Below, in pieces: positions 24,131 through 34,178 of a DNA stretch of 64,000 nt; the first letter of the stretch is position 1; the number at the start of each line of letters is the position of its first letter. Under the pieces are notes generated by a model, which made no database searches, had not been told where the DNA came from, and saw nothing but the letters and a program-made list of their open reading frames with translations. The stretch is from Cupriavidus oxalaticus (GTDB taxonomy: Bacteria > Pseudomonadota > Gammaproteobacteria > Burkholderiales > Burkholderiaceae): the NCBI RefSeq assembly GCF_004768545.1, contig NZ_CP038635.1, forward strand, positions 2,046,001 through 2,110,000, written 5' to 3'. The translations under genes were made by a program, and so were the position numbers.

Positions 24131-24922
24131 TCAGCAGCCGCGAAAGCGCGGCGCGCGCTTTTCCAGCCAGGCCTGCGCGCCTTCGCGCAGGTCTGCGGAC
24201 GCATCGGCGCGCGCAATGTCGGCGGCAATCTCCGCCGGATCGAGCGTGCCGGCCGCGATCCGGTTCAGGTATCGCTTCATGCCAAGCAGGGCCAGCGGCG
24301 CCATGCCGGCCAGCTTTTCGCTCAACCCGGCGGCCTGCACCTGCAGCGCTTGCGCATCCGCCGCCACGCGGTCAAGGAAGCCGCATGCCAGCATCTGCGC
24401 CGCATCAAGCCTGTCGGCCGCCAGCAGCACGCGCTTGGCCGTGGCCAGGCCCAGCCGGGCCACGTAGCGCTCCAGCCCGCCGCGATAGAACAGCAGCCCC
24501 AGCCGCGCCGCCGGCACGAACATGTCGACGCCCTGCGCGCCCAGCCGGAAATCGCAGGCCAGCGCGAGGTCGGTAGCGCCCCCGTACAGGCCGCCCTGGA
24601 TCACCGCGATGGTGACGGGCCGTGCCGCTTCGAGCGCGTTGGCGAGGGCTTCGAAGCGCTCGCCGGCGTTGCTGCCACCGACCTTTCCGATATGGAAGCC
24701 GCTGCAGAAATGCTTGCCCTGCGCCTCGATCCGCAGCACCAGCACTTCGTCGCGGGCATTGATGGCGGCGATGTGCTCGCGCATCAGGTCGAGGTCTTCC
24801 GGCTCGAGGCGGTTCGCGACCTCGGGCCGGCGCAGCGTGATGACCGCCACCGCACCGTCGATGGCAAGCGCCGGCGGCTGCCCCGGCGCGGTCGCGCTGG
24901 CCTTACCGTCAGTGGAAGCCAT
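24131..24922 (-). CDS. Enoyl-CoA hydratase/isomerase family protein (crotonase)
   Basis: A 263-residue crotonase. Oxyanion-hole strands are KHFCSGFHIGK and VIQGGLYGGATDLALACDFRLG. At the two glutamate positions typical of enoyl-CoA hydratase there is no obvious Glu (GLYGGATDLA, RLGLLFYRGGLERY), so the reaction may be an isomerase, hydrolase or lyase rather than hydration. The ATG at 24922 overlaps the upstream RraA-like gene by 14 bases. It belongs to the minus arm of the catabolic supercluster. Confidence 0.82.
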   Translation of the reverse strand: MASTDGKASATAPGQPPALAIDGAVAVITLRRPEVANRLEPEDLDLMREHIAAINARDEVLVLRIEAQGKHFCSGFHIGKVGGSNAGERFEALANALEAARPVTIAVIQGGLYGGATDLALACDFRLGAQGVDMFVPAARLGLLFYRGGLERYVARLGLATAKRVLLAADRLDAAQMLACGFLDRVAADAQALQVQAAGLSEKLAGMAPLALLGMKRYLNRIAAGTLDPAEIAADIARADASADLREGAQAWLEKRAPRFRGC

Positions 24923-25577
24923 AGATCTGCATGGTCGATTCGCCCGCGCGCACGCGGCCGAGGATGGCGGCTTCGGCAGCTTCGCGCTGCTGCGCGCGCG
25001 CCACCACGTCGGCCGCGCTCCGCCGCGGCACGACCACCACGCCATCCGCGTCGCCCACGATCAGGTCGCCGGCTTCCACGCGGGTTTCGCCGAACAGCAC
25101 CGGCTCGTTGAGCCAGCCGATGGCGCCATAGTCCTTGCCGGTGCCGCGTATGCACAGCCCGCGCGCAAAGACGGGGAGGCCGATCTCGTCGAGCAGCACG
25201 CCGTCGCGCACGCAGCCGTCGATTACCAGTCCCGCCAGGCCCTTCACCTTGGCGGCAGTGGTCATGATCTCGCCCCAATAGCCGTGCTCGTAGGCGCCGC
25301 CGACATGGACCACCAGCACATCGCCGGGCCGGGCGGCTTCGATGGCGCGATGCAGCCACAGGTTGTCGCCACCGGGCGAATGCACGGTCAGCGCCGGGCC
25401 GCACAGGCGGAAGCGGGGCGCCACCGGCTTGATCACCGGCGGCAGCACGCCGATCTTGCCGCCTGCCTCGTGCAGCGTGGCGGTTGGCAGCGTCGCCGCG
25501 GCCACGACGACCTCCGCCGGCACGCGTTCGAAATCCGCACGCGTGGTGCTGGCTGCGTCATGTTCCTTCATGCTCAT
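24909..25577 (-). CDS. RraA/HMG-aldolase-family protein 1 (4-carboxy-4-hydroxy-2-oxoadipate aldolase-like)
   Basis: A 222-residue class II pyruvate aldolase of the HMG/CHA type. GGAYEHGYWGEIMTTAA and the substrate/metal motif VIDGCVRD match the catalytic core, and the overall pattern is close to LigK/ProA, which cleaves CHA to pyruvate and oxaloacetate in protocatechuate meta-cleavage. It is the first of three such genes in a row, overlapping the next by ATGA. Of the three it best fits the active aldolase. Metal is expected to be Mg or Mn. Confidence 0.82.
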   Translation of the reverse strand: MSMKEHDAASTTRADFERVPAEVVVAAATLPTATLHEAGGKIGVLPPVIKPVAPRFRLCGPALTVHSPGGDNLWLHRAIEAARPGDVLVVHVGGAYEHGYWGEIMTTAAKVKGLAGLVIDGCVRDGVLLDEIGLPVFARGLCIRGTGKDYGAIGWLNEPVLFGETRVEAGDLIVGDADGVVVVPRRSAADVVARAQQREAAEAAILGRVRAGESTMQIYGFH

Positions 25578-26236
25578 GCCCCTTTCGTCTGCAACTGGTG
25601 ATAGCGGAACTGGCGGCGCGCCTCGTCCAGGCGCATGCCGCCGCGCACGGCTTCGCGGATCGCGTTCTCGGCATGCTCGACGGCCTCGGCCGTGTCCAGC
25701 ACCGCCGCTTCATGCTCGCGCGGGATCACCACCACCCCATCGGCATCGCCGCGCACGATATCGCCGGGCTGCACGCGCGCATCACCGATATTGACGGGGA
25801 TATTGGTGGCTTCCACCTGCACGCGGTCCTTGCCGGTGCGCATCCAGTGGTCCTTGCTGAAGACCGGGTAGCCGAGCTGGCGGCACAGCGCCACGTCGCG
25901 GCACACGCCGTCGATCACGGTGCCGGCGATGCCGCGGCGGTGCGCGATCTCGGTCAGGATGTCGCCCCACACGGTGGCGTTGTCGCGCCCGCCGTTGTCG
26001 AGTACCAGCACGCTGCCCGGCGGCACGTCGTCGATGTAGTCGCCCACCGTGCCCGGCGGGTTGGAAGCCGGGCCGTACAGCAGCGTCCACGCGCGCCCCG
26101 CCATGGCAAAGCTGTCGCCGCGCGGCTTGATGCGGTAGCACTGCCCGGCGATGCCGAGCTTGTCGAGCGCGTCGCTCAGGGTGGCGGTATCGAGCCGCGC
26201 CGCGCGGCCCACGTTGATGTCCGTTGATTCGCTCAT
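25574..26236 (-). CDS. RraA/HMG-aldolase-family protein 2
   Basis: A 220-residue paralogue of the gene just downstream. The core motif is VIDGVCRDVALCRQLGYPVF, retaining the Arg-Asp pair, with LVLDNGGRDNATVWGDILTEIA before it. The residues around the active site differ from copy 1 (GGRDNATVWGD versus GGAYEHGYWGE), which suggests a different substrate. I prefer the ATG at 26236, nine bases after AAGGA, over the TTG at 26245 that overlaps the upstream stop. Stop overlaps the next start. Confidence 0.8.
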   Translation of the reverse strand: MSESTDINVGRAARLDTATLSDALDKLGIAGQCYRIKPRGDSFAMAGRAWTLLYGPASNPPGTVGDYIDDVPPGSVLVLDNGGRDNATVWGDILTEIAHRRGIAGTVIDGVCRDVALCRQLGYPVFSKDHWMRTGKDRVQVEATNIPVNIGDARVQPGDIVRGDADGVVVIPREHEAAVLDTAEAVEHAENAIREAVRGGMRLDEARRQFRYHQLQTKGA

Positions 26237-26241
26237 GGTCG

Positions 26242-26904
26242 TCAATCCTTCAGCATGTGTTCGTAGTTGCCGCCCATCACCTGCCCGATCGGCGTGCCGG
26301 CCAGGATGGCCTTCGACATGGCGGACTCCTTGAGGACGATGGCCTCGGCGGTGTCGAGCACGCGCTCGATATCGCCCGCCGCGATGAAGATCACCGCGCT
26401 GCGGTCGGCAAGCACGTAGTCGCCGCCGGCCACGGTCACGTCCGCGATCTCGACCGGCACGTTGGTGCCCTTCTCCACCACGCGGCCGCGTGCGGTGAAG
26501 GACGTCAGGCCCCGGCTGAACACCGGGAAATCAAAGGCGATGGCCTCGTCGATATCGCGCACGGGGCCATCGGCGACCACGCCGGCCACGCCGCGCACCT
26601 TGGCGCCCAGCGACAGCAGGCCGCCCCAGCTGCCGGCTTCGACGCCGCTGCGCTGCTCGACCACGATGATGTGGTCGGGGCCGGCCGCTTCGATGGCGGT
26701 GCAGCCCAGGTGCCGCACCGGCCCCGCCGGCGGCGCGCCGGTGCCGAGCTTGACGGTGATGGCGCGGCCGGCAATGCGGCCGGCGCCGCTGCGCTGCGGC
26801 AGGCCCGTGACCACGCCGGGCAGTTGCAGCTTGTCGAGCGCGTCCGAGACGGCGCAGCAATCGAGCCGGCGCAGGCGTTGTACGTAGGAATCAGGTTGCG
26901 TCAT
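26242..26904 (-). CDS. RraA/HMG-aldolase-family protein 3
   Basis: A 220-residue third member of the run. The core is VVADGPVRDIDEAIAFDFPVFSRG, again with Arg-Asp, and VVEQRSGVEAGSWGGLLSLGA before it; the acidic residue after the Trp in copies 1 and 2 (WGE/WGD) is Gly here (WGG), so metal or water binding may be changed. It may be an aldolase with altered specificity, an oxaloacetate decarboxylase or a non-catalytic partner. It follows the extradiol dioxygenase by 37 bases. Confidence 0.78.
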   Translation of the reverse strand: MTQPDSYVQRLRRLDCCAVSDALDKLQLPGVVTGLPQRSGAGRIAGRAITVKLGTGAPPAGPVRHLGCTAIEAAGPDHIIVVEQRSGVEAGSWGGLLSLGAKVRGVAGVVADGPVRDIDEAIAFDFPVFSRGLTSFTARGRVVEKGTNVPVEIADVTVAGGDYVLADRSAVIFIAAGDIERVLDTAEAIVLKESAMSKAILAGTPIGQVMGGNYEHMLKD

Positions 26905-26941
26905 GGTGTTGTCTTGGCTTGTCTTGTGTGGCGGGATGCGG

Positions 26942-27949
26942 TCAGCCCAGCGTGCGCCAGGCGGCGAAGCACAGGCCGGTGCCGGTCAGCGCGGGGGTGC
27001 GGTAGCCCGGCACGTAGCTGACCCATTCCAGGTCCAGCTCGCGCACCGCTTCCACGGCGATCAGCCAGTTGCGGATCTCTGAGCTGCCGGCCTGCAGCTG
27101 CTTCGGATCGAGCGAAGCCAGGAAGGCGGTGTCCTTGTTGCGGATGGCGGCGATGATGGCTTCGTCCAGCGTTTCGTCCACCACGAAGTGGCTCAGGCCG
27201 CCGGAGGCCAGCACGCCCACGCGCAGGTCTTCCGGGTAGCTGGCGATCAGCTCGCGCAGCGCGGTGCCGAGCTGGATGCAGCGCCGCGGCGTGGGCTGGT
27301 TGGGCGGATCGAAGGTGTTGACGATCACCGGCACGATCGGCACCACTGGCCGGTCAATGTCCTGCAGGTAGCGGCGGTGGATAAACGAGAAGGCATGGCC
27401 CTCGAACTGCCCGCGCTCCAGGCCGTCCATTGCGGTGATGTCGAAATCGCGGTCGCACAGCGCGCGGATCAGCCAGCGCGCCAGCGGCGCATGCACGGGG
27501 TAGTCGCGGTCGGCGTCGGGCTCTTGCCGCGCCATGCGGGCCTTCTTGTACCAGCCGTCGTTCGCGCCCACGTCGCGCCTGGCGTTGCGGATGGTGTCGC
27601 CGTAGTAGATCGCGAAGGCCGGGTTGTTGGTGGTGCGGAACAACTCGGTCTGGTCGTCGCCGACCACCAGCAGCACGTCCAGCCGGGCGGCGTGGATACG
27701 CTCGCGCAGCTCGTCCATGGCGGCCTCGGCGCGGTCGTAGCGCTCGCCCATGCGACCGGGCGTAACCATGGACTCGGCCTCGGCCGGCGCCGCGGCAAGC
27801 AGCTTCTCGTAGGTGGTGGGCTCGCCCGCGCGGTCGAAGTAATACGGGTTCTTGGGATCGACCTGCGGGAAGCCGTATTGCCAGTCCTCGCGCTGGGCGG
27901 CCAGCATGATGCTGTGTGAAGAGCCGAATGCGGCAACGATTTTTGCCAT
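26942..27949 (-). CDS. LigB-type class III extradiol ring-cleavage dioxygenase
   Basis: A 335-residue non-haem-iron dioxygenase of the LigB superfamily, without a separate LigA subunit gene. His12 in FGSSHSIM is the expected iron ligand, and SGGLSHFVVDE supplies a His and acidic residues further on. At the second ligand position of protocatechuate 4,5-dioxygenase (NDH/DDH) this protein reads GDDQ (Gln100). As I recall, this is a trait of the 3-O-methylgallate-dioxygenase subgroup (DesZ type), which also has a similar length, but I could not check. Substrate: a catechol, gallate or methylgallate-like ring. In one operon with the aldolases. Confidence 0.82.
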   Translation of the reverse strand: MAKIVAAFGSSHSIMLAAQREDWQYGFPQVDPKNPYYFDRAGEPTTYEKLLAAAPAEAESMVTPGRMGERYDRAEAAMDELRERIHAARLDVLLVVGDDQTELFRTTNNPAFAIYYGDTIRNARRDVGANDGWYKKARMARQEPDADRDYPVHAPLARWLIRALCDRDFDITAMDGLERGQFEGHAFSFIHRRYLQDIDRPVVPIVPVIVNTFDPPNQPTPRRCIQLGTALRELIASYPEDLRVGVLASGGLSHFVVDETLDEAIIAAIRNKDTAFLASLDPKQLQAGSSEIRNWLIAVEAVRELDLEWVSYVPGYRTPALTGTGLCFAAWRTLG

Positions 27950-27964
27950 GGAAATGTCCTTCGA

Positions 27965-29194
27965 TCAGACGATGAATGCCGCGCGCAGTTCGGCGATGCG
28001 CGCCGCGCTGTAGCCAAGCTCCGCGAGAATGGTGTCGGTGTCGCCGCCCTGTTCGGGCGCCATGCGCGGCGGCGCTTCGCGCGGATAGCGCGACAGGCGC
28101 ATGGGCTGGCCCACCAGCGAGACCTCGCCCAGTTCCGCATGCCGCATCGGCCATGCCATGCCCAGGTGGCGCACCTGCGCGTCGGCGAATACCTGGTCGA
28201 TGCCGTGGATCGGCCCGCACGGCACGCCGGCCTTGAGCAGGCGCTCGGTCCATTCCGCGGTGGTGCGCCCGCGCAGCGCGGCGGCGACTGCCGCATTGAC
28301 CTGGTCGCGGTTGCGCACGCGTTCCGGGTCCGAGCCCATGCCCGGCTCGTCGACGAGATGCGGCACGTCGAGTGCCTCGCACAGCCGCTTCCACATGGTC
28401 TGCCCGATCGCGGCGATATTGAGGTAGCCGTCCCGCGTGGCAAACACGCCGGTGGGCACGGTGAGCGGATGCTCGTTGCCGCTCTGCGCCGGCACCTTGC
28501 CGTCGATCAGCCATTGCGCGGCCTGGAAGTCCAGCATGGCGATCTGCGCTTCCAGCAGCGAGGTCTGCACCCACTGCCCCTGGCCCGACGCTTCGCGTTC
28601 GAGCAGCGCGGTCAGGATGCCCATGGCGCAGAAGTGGCCCGCGCACAGGTCGGCAATGGGAATGCCTACCCGCATCGGCCCTTCGCCCGGCTTGCCGGTC
28701 ACGCTCATCAGGCCGCCCATGCCCTGCGCGATGGAGTCAAAGCCCGGCCAGCCCGCATAGGGGCCGTCCTGGCCAAAGCCGGAGATGCTGGCGTAGACCA
28801 GGCGCGGATTGATCTCGCGCAGCGCATCGGGCCCGATGCCAAGGCGATGCTTCACGTCCGGCCGGTAGTTCTCGATGAAGACATCGGCGCGCCGGACCAG
28901 GTCATGCAGGATCGCCACGCCCTGCGGCGACTTCATGTTGAGCGTCAGGCTTTCCTTGTTGCGGTGCAGGTTCTCGTAGTCGGCACGGTTGTGGTCGCGC
29001 CCGCCGATCATGTCGTCGCCGCCGGGTGCGCCGGGCGGGATCTCCAGCTTGATCACGCGCGCGCCCATGTCGGCGAACAGCCGCACCGCGGTGGGGCCGG
29101 CCCGCACGCGCGAGGCGTCGATCACGGTGAAGCGCGACAAGGGGCCGTGGCGCTTCGGCTCCGCCTGCCGGGGATTGGTTGCGTTGTCTTCCAT
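27965..29194 (-). CDS. CaiB/BaiF-type (class III) CoA-transferase
   Basis: A 409-residue CoA-transferase. Markers are VIDASRVRAGPTAVRLFADMGARVIKLE, the NYRPDVKHRLGIG loop, and GIPIADLCAGHFCAMG with the conserved catalytic Asp. Such enzymes move CoA between acids without ATP, for example from succinyl-CoA to an aromatic or side-chain acid. GGGAGAG is 8 bases before the ATG at 29194; the upstream ATG at 29215 is less well placed. It may activate the substrate alternatively to the NDP-forming ligase. Confidence 0.88.
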   Translation of the reverse strand: MEDNATNPRQAEPKRHGPLSRFTVIDASRVRAGPTAVRLFADMGARVIKLEIPPGAPGGDDMIGGRDHNRADYENLHRNKESLTLNMKSPQGVAILHDLVRRADVFIENYRPDVKHRLGIGPDALREINPRLVYASISGFGQDGPYAGWPGFDSIAQGMGGLMSVTGKPGEGPMRVGIPIADLCAGHFCAMGILTALLEREASGQGQWVQTSLLEAQIAMLDFQAAQWLIDGKVPAQSGNEHPLTVPTGVFATRDGYLNIAAIGQTMWKRLCEALDVPHLVDEPGMGSDPERVRNRDQVNAAVAAALRGRTTAEWTERLLKAGVPCGPIHGIDQVFADAQVRHLGMAWPMRHAELGEVSLVGQPMRLSRYPREAPPRMAPEQGGDTDTILAELGYSAARIAELRAAFIV

Positions 29195-29211
29195 CTTCAA
29201 GCTCTCCCAGG

Positions 29212-29619
29212 TCATGCGGGTGTGAACATTGGCACCGCGTGGCCGCCATCGCTCGCCCTGAACACCACCCGCACGCGCTGGCCGATGGCCAGCTCGCGCG
29301 GATCGCAGTCCACCAGGTTGCTCATCATGGTCACGCCCTCGTCGAGCTGGATGAAGGCCAGCGTGTAGGCCGCCTCGGCCCGCCCCATGGTGCTGTACGA
29401 ATAGACCGTGCCGTGGCCGCTGGCCTCGCGCCATTCGGTGCGCAGGGACTGGCAGTGCGGACAGACGTCGCGCGGGTAGTGATGCGCCTCGCCGCAGTCC
29501 AGGCAGAACTTGACCAGCAGGCGGCCCTGGTCGGCGGCCTCCCAGAAAGGAAGGCTCTCTGCCAGCGTGCGCGGCGCGGGGATCCTGCGCGCGGCGGTGT
29601 TGGTAGTCGTGGTGCTCAT
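29212..29619 (-). CDS. DUF35 Zn-ribbon/OB-fold protein, thiolase partner
   Basis: A 135-residue protein with a zinc ribbon (Cys-x-x-Cys in FCLDCGE and VCPHCQS, residues ~40-60) followed by an OB fold. DUF35 proteins bind SCPx-type thiolases and are needed for their activity. The thiolase gene ends 5 bases upstream, the usual arrangement, so a complex is probable. The ATG at 29619 is preferred to an in-frame start at 29670 that lies within the thiolase gene. Confidence 0.88.
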   Translation of the reverse strand: MSTTTTNTAARRIPAPRTLAESLPFWEAADQGRLLVKFCLDCGEAHHYPRDVCPHCQSLRTEWREASGHGTVYSYSTMGRAEAAYTLAFIQLDEGVTMMSNLVDCDPRELAIGQRVRVVFRASDGGHAVPMFTPA

Positions 29620-29623
29620 GGTT

Positions 29624-30787
29624 TCAAACCCTTTCCAGGATGAGCGTGGCCGCGGTGTGGCGCGAGGCAAGCGCGCCGCCGATGCCGCTGGCCAGCGCCA
29701 GGTCGCAGTTCTTGACCTGCACGGCGGGATGCGCTTCGCCGCGCAGCTGGCGGACGGCCTCGATCACCTTGGTAACGCCGCCGCGATTGGCCGGGTGGTT
29801 GTTGCACAGCCCGCCGCCGTCGGTGTTGAAAGGCAGCCTGCCCACGCCGGAGATCAGGCCGCCGTCGGCGACGAATTTGCCACCCTCGCCCTTCTTGCAG
29901 AAGCCGAGGTCTTCCAGCTGCATCAGCACGGTGATGGTGAAGCTGTCGTAGAGCGATGCGTACTTGATGTCGGCCGGCGTCACCCCGGCTTCGGCGAATG
30001 CCGCGGGGCCGGACCACGCGGCCGCGGACCAGGTCAGGTCGATCTTGCCGCCCATGGCGTGCTTGGGTGCCTCGCCAGCGCCCTTCACCTTGACCAGCGG
30101 GCGCTTGAGCTGCCTGGCGATCTCGGGACGCGCCACGATCAGCGCGCCGCCGCCGTCGCTCATCACGCAGCAGTCGAGCCGGTGCAGCGGATCCGAGACC
30201 ATGGGCGAATTCACCACGTCTTCCACCGTCACCACATTGCGCAGCATCGCGTGCGGGTTGTGCCGGGCATGGTGCGAGGCGGCAACCTTGATCCACGCCA
30301 GCTGCTCGCTGGTGGTGCCGAATTCGTGCATGTGGCGCCGGGCCACCAGGCCATACAGATTCTGCGTGGCCGGCCCGAACGGCAACTCGAAGGCCAGCTC
30401 CGGCGCGTCCGGGTCCGGCGCCTTGAGCGAGAGCGCCGCGCCCGCCGCGCGGGGGCGCCCGGCCAGCGTGATCAGCGCCACGTTGCAGCGCCCCGCGGCA
30501 ATCGCCTCGGCGGCGTGGGCCACGTGCAGGATCGGCGCCGAGCCGCCGCATTCGGTGGAATCGACGTGGCGCGGGCGCAGGCCGAGGTATTCGACGATGG
30601 TGGTGGTGCCGAGCCCCGGCGCATCGCCGGCGCAGAAGTAGCCGTCGATATCGCTCGCCGAGAGGCCGGCATCGGCCAGCGCCCCGAGGGCGACGTCGGC
30701 GTGCAGGCGGGCAACGGAAAGATCGTCGGCCTTGCGGGTGGGGTGCTCGTAGGCCCCCACGATGTATGCGGATCCGTTCAGAGTCAT
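29624..30787 (-). CDS. Thiolase-family protein (SCPx/lipid-transfer type)
   Basis: A 387-residue thiolase-fold protein for cleaving a 3-oxoacyl-CoA with CoA. It has the family's N-terminal ADALADAGLSASDIDG-like region, the Cys-containing STECGGSAP where the nucleophile lies, and the C-terminal NNHPANRGG (NxHP motif). The thiolase base Cys near the C-terminus is not in the usual GG-x-G-x-C form, which is typical of SCPx-like members acting on bulky substrates. With the DUF35 partner it suits side-chain beta-oxidation of an aryl- or ring-containing acid. Confidence 0.85.
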   Translation of the reverse strand: MTLNGSAYIVGAYEHPTRKADDLSVARLHADVALGALADAGLSASDIDGYFCAGDAPGLGTTTIVEYLGLRPRHVDSTECGGSAPILHVAHAAEAIAAGRCNVALITLAGRPRAAGAALSLKAPDPDAPELAFELPFGPATQNLYGLVARRHMHEFGTTSEQLAWIKVAASHHARHNPHAMLRNVVTVEDVVNSPMVSDPLHRLDCCVMSDGGGALIVARPEIARQLKRPLVKVKGAGEAPKHAMGGKIDLTWSAAAWSGPAAFAEAGVTPADIKYASLYDSFTITVLMQLEDLGFCKKGEGGKFVADGGLISGVGRLPFNTDGGGLCNNHPANRGGVTKVIEAVRQLRGEAHPAVQVKNCDLALASGIGGALASRHTAATLILERV

Positions 30788-30806
30788 AGCGGGATGGATG
30801 GAGGGG

Positions 30807-31787
30807 TCACTGTTCGGGCTTGAAGCCGCTGGCCTTGATGACGGGGCCCCAGTAGGCCAGCTCTTTGCGCTGCAGGCGGTCCAGGTCCGCGGCGTCGCGG
30901 TAGTCCGGCTGCAGCACCGCCTTTTCTTCCAGCATGCTGCGCACGTCGGGCATGGCCAGCACCTTGCCGAGCGCCGTCTGCATGCGTTCGAGTTCGGCCT
31001 TGGGCGTCTTCGCCGGCGCCCAGACGCCGGTCCAGGCCTCGCCGGCATCTACCTTGACGCCCTGCTCGGCCACCGTGGGCACGTCGGGCAGCAACGGCGA
31101 GCGCCTGGCGCCGAACACGCCGATGATGCGCACCTTGCCGCCGCGCGTGTGCGGCAGGATGTCGCCGGCGGTCATCACCGCGGCGGCCAGCTGGCCGCCG
31201 ATCAGGTCTGTCGCCAGCGGCCCGTTGCCCTTGTACGGCACCACGTTCAGCGGCACGCCGGCTGCCTTGCCGAACTGCAGCCCGGTAAAGTGCGTCTGGC
31301 CGCCAAGGCCGGCGCTGCCGAACACGGTTTCCTTGGGATGCGCCTTGAGCCAGGCCACGTATTCCCTGACGTTGGTCACGCCGGTCTGGCTGCTCACCAC
31401 CAGCGCCAGCGGGTAGGAAATCACCACGGCGACGGGGCTCAGGTCGGTCAGCAGGTCGTACTTGAGCGTTGCCGGCGGATAGAGCAGCGTCGGGAAGATC
31501 GCGGTGGCATTCGGCGCGACCATATAGGTCAGCCCATCGGGCGCGCTGTGCTTGAGCATGCCGGTGGCGATGCGGCCGCCCGCGCCGGGCTTGTTGTCGA
31601 CGATCACCACCTGGCCGAGCACGCCTTGCAGCTTGTCTGCCAGCACGCGGGCGACGGTATCGGTGGAGCCGCCCGGCGGAAAGCCCACCAGCAGCCGGAT
31701 CGGCGGCTTTTCCTGGGCGTGGGCCGCGAGGCAGAAGCCCAGCGCCAGCGCGCAGCACACCGTCCTGAGGGTCTTGAAAATGGCCAT
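30807..31787 (-). CDS. Bug-family solute-binding protein of catabolic minus arm
   Basis: A 326-residue Bug protein with signal ending AHA|QEK. Blocks are PPIRLLVGFPPGGSTDTVAR, NKPGAGGRIATG, VVPYKGNGPLATDLIGGQ. It resembles the Bug protein at 40274 in many places (GLTYM-APNAT, GLGGQ-HF-G, KVRIIGVF-RRSPLLP versus KVRVIGIF-KRSPLAP, and GF-PE at the end), so the two are paralogues, one in each arm. The likely ligand is the pathway substrate. It lies between the ACAD and thiolase genes. Confidence 0.9.
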   Translation of the reverse strand: MAIFKTLRTVCCALALGFCLAAHAQEKPPIRLLVGFPPGGSTDTVARVLADKLQGVLGQVVIVDNKPGAGGRIATGMLKHSAPDGLTYMVAPNATAIFPTLLYPPATLKYDLLTDLSPVAVVISYPLALVVSSQTGVTNVREYVAWLKAHPKETVFGSAGLGGQTHFTGLQFGKAAGVPLNVVPYKGNGPLATDLIGGQLAAAVMTAGDILPHTRGGKVRIIGVFGARRSPLLPDVPTVAEQGVKVDAGEAWTGVWAPAKTPKAELERMQTALGKVLAMPDVRSMLEEKAVLQPDYRDAADLDRLQRKELAYWGPVIKASGFKPEQ

Positions 31788-31829
31788 GCCTTGTCTCCTT
31801 TTATCTTTATGGATGCGCCGTCCGGGCGG

Positions 31830-32957
31830 CTACGCTTGTCCGCCGAAGCGGCGCAGGTGATGCGAGGCGTCGCCGAACAGCTGGTTGATCACCATCAGCC
31901 GCTTGGCGTAGTGCCCCACGCGGCATTCGTCGGTCATGCCCATGGCACCGTGCATCTGGATGGCCCACTGCCCGAGCTGGCGGCCGGCCTGGCCGGCCAG
32001 CACCTTGGCCGCGGACACCAGCCGGCGCCGTTGTGCCGGCTCGCCTTCCTGCACCGCCATGGCGGCCGCGCAGGCCATCGACTTGCCCTGCTCCAGCGCG
32101 ATCAGCATGTCGGCGATGCGGTGCTGCAGCACCTGGAACTTGGCCAGCGTGGAGCCGAACTGCTTGCGGGTCTTGAGCTGCTCGGCAGTCAGCTCGATCA
32201 GCGCTTCCAGCGCGCCCACCGCCTCCGCGCACAGCATGGCGCTGGCGCGGTCGGTGGCGGCCTCGACCAGTGGCAGCGCTGCGCCGGCCTCTCCCACCAG
32301 GGCATCGGCCGCTACGCGCACGCCACGCAGCGTCAGGTGTGCGGCGCGGCGCCCGTCGAGCGTGCTGAATTCCCTGAGCGAAAGGCCCGAAGTGCCCGCC
32401 TCGACCAGAAAGAGCGAGAGGCCCGCAGCATCGTCGGCATCGCCGGCGGTGCGCGCGACAACCAGAAACACGTCCGCGCTGCCGGCCTCCAGCACCAGGG
32501 TCTTGGTGCCGTCCAGCACCCAGCCAGCGCCATCGCGCCGCGCCAGCGTGGTGACGCGGGACAGGTCGTAGCGCGCATCGGCTTCACTGCATGCCAGCGC
32601 CATGCGCGCTTCGCCTCCGGCGAGGGCCGGCAGCCAGCGTTGTCGCTGGGCCTGGCTGCCCGCCTCGTCCAGCAGCTGGCCGGCCAGCACCACGCTGGAG
32701 AGCCAGCCCGCGCCACCCAGCGCGCGGCCGAGTTCCTGCGCCACCAGCATCATTTCCACGGGGCCCTGCGCACTGCCGCCGACATCGTCGGCCAGCGGCA
32801 GCCCGAGCAGGCCCAGATCGGCCATGCCGGCCCAGCGCGCGGCGGCCAGTTCCGCCGGCTCGGCCTCGCCGCGTTGGTGGGCGGGATACTCGCCGTCGCA
32901 GAATCGGCGCACCGCATCGCGCAGCGCCAGGTGTTCGTCGCTAAGAGAAAAATCCAT
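31830..32957 (-). CDS. Acyl-CoA dehydrogenase A
   Basis: A 375-residue flavoprotein (FAD) that forms a 2,3-double bond in an acyl-CoA. N-terminal helices MDFSLSDEHLALRDAVRRFC, beta domain around residues 120-235, C-terminal helical domain with KTRKQFGSTLAKFQVLQHRIADM and the terminal QMHGAMGMTDECRVGHYAKRL. It ends 43 bases before the Bug gene and begins 15 bases after the other ACAD, so they may form an alpha/beta heterotetramer, as in bulky-substrate (steroid or aryl) systems. The catalytic Glu position cannot be fixed by eye. Confidence 0.87.
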   Translation of the reverse strand: MDFSLSDEHLALRDAVRRFCDGEYPAHQRGEAEPAELAAARWAGMADLGLLGLPLADDVGGSAQGPVEMMLVAQELGRALGGAGWLSSVVLAGQLLDEAGSQAQRQRWLPALAGGEARMALACSEADARYDLSRVTTLARRDGAGWVLDGTKTLVLEAGSADVFLVVARTAGDADDAAGLSLFLVEAGTSGLSLREFSTLDGRRAAHLTLRGVRVAADALVGEAGAALPLVEAATDRASAMLCAEAVGALEALIELTAEQLKTRKQFGSTLAKFQVLQHRIADMLIALEQGKSMACAAAMAVQEGEPAQRRRLVSAAKVLAGQAGRQLGQWAIQMHGAMGMTDECRVGHYAKRLMVINQLFGDASHHLRRFGGQA

Positions 32958-32971
32958 GGTCGGGTACGGTG

Positions 32972-34168
<1,197 letters not shown>

Positions 34169-34178
34169 CGTGCTTGCC

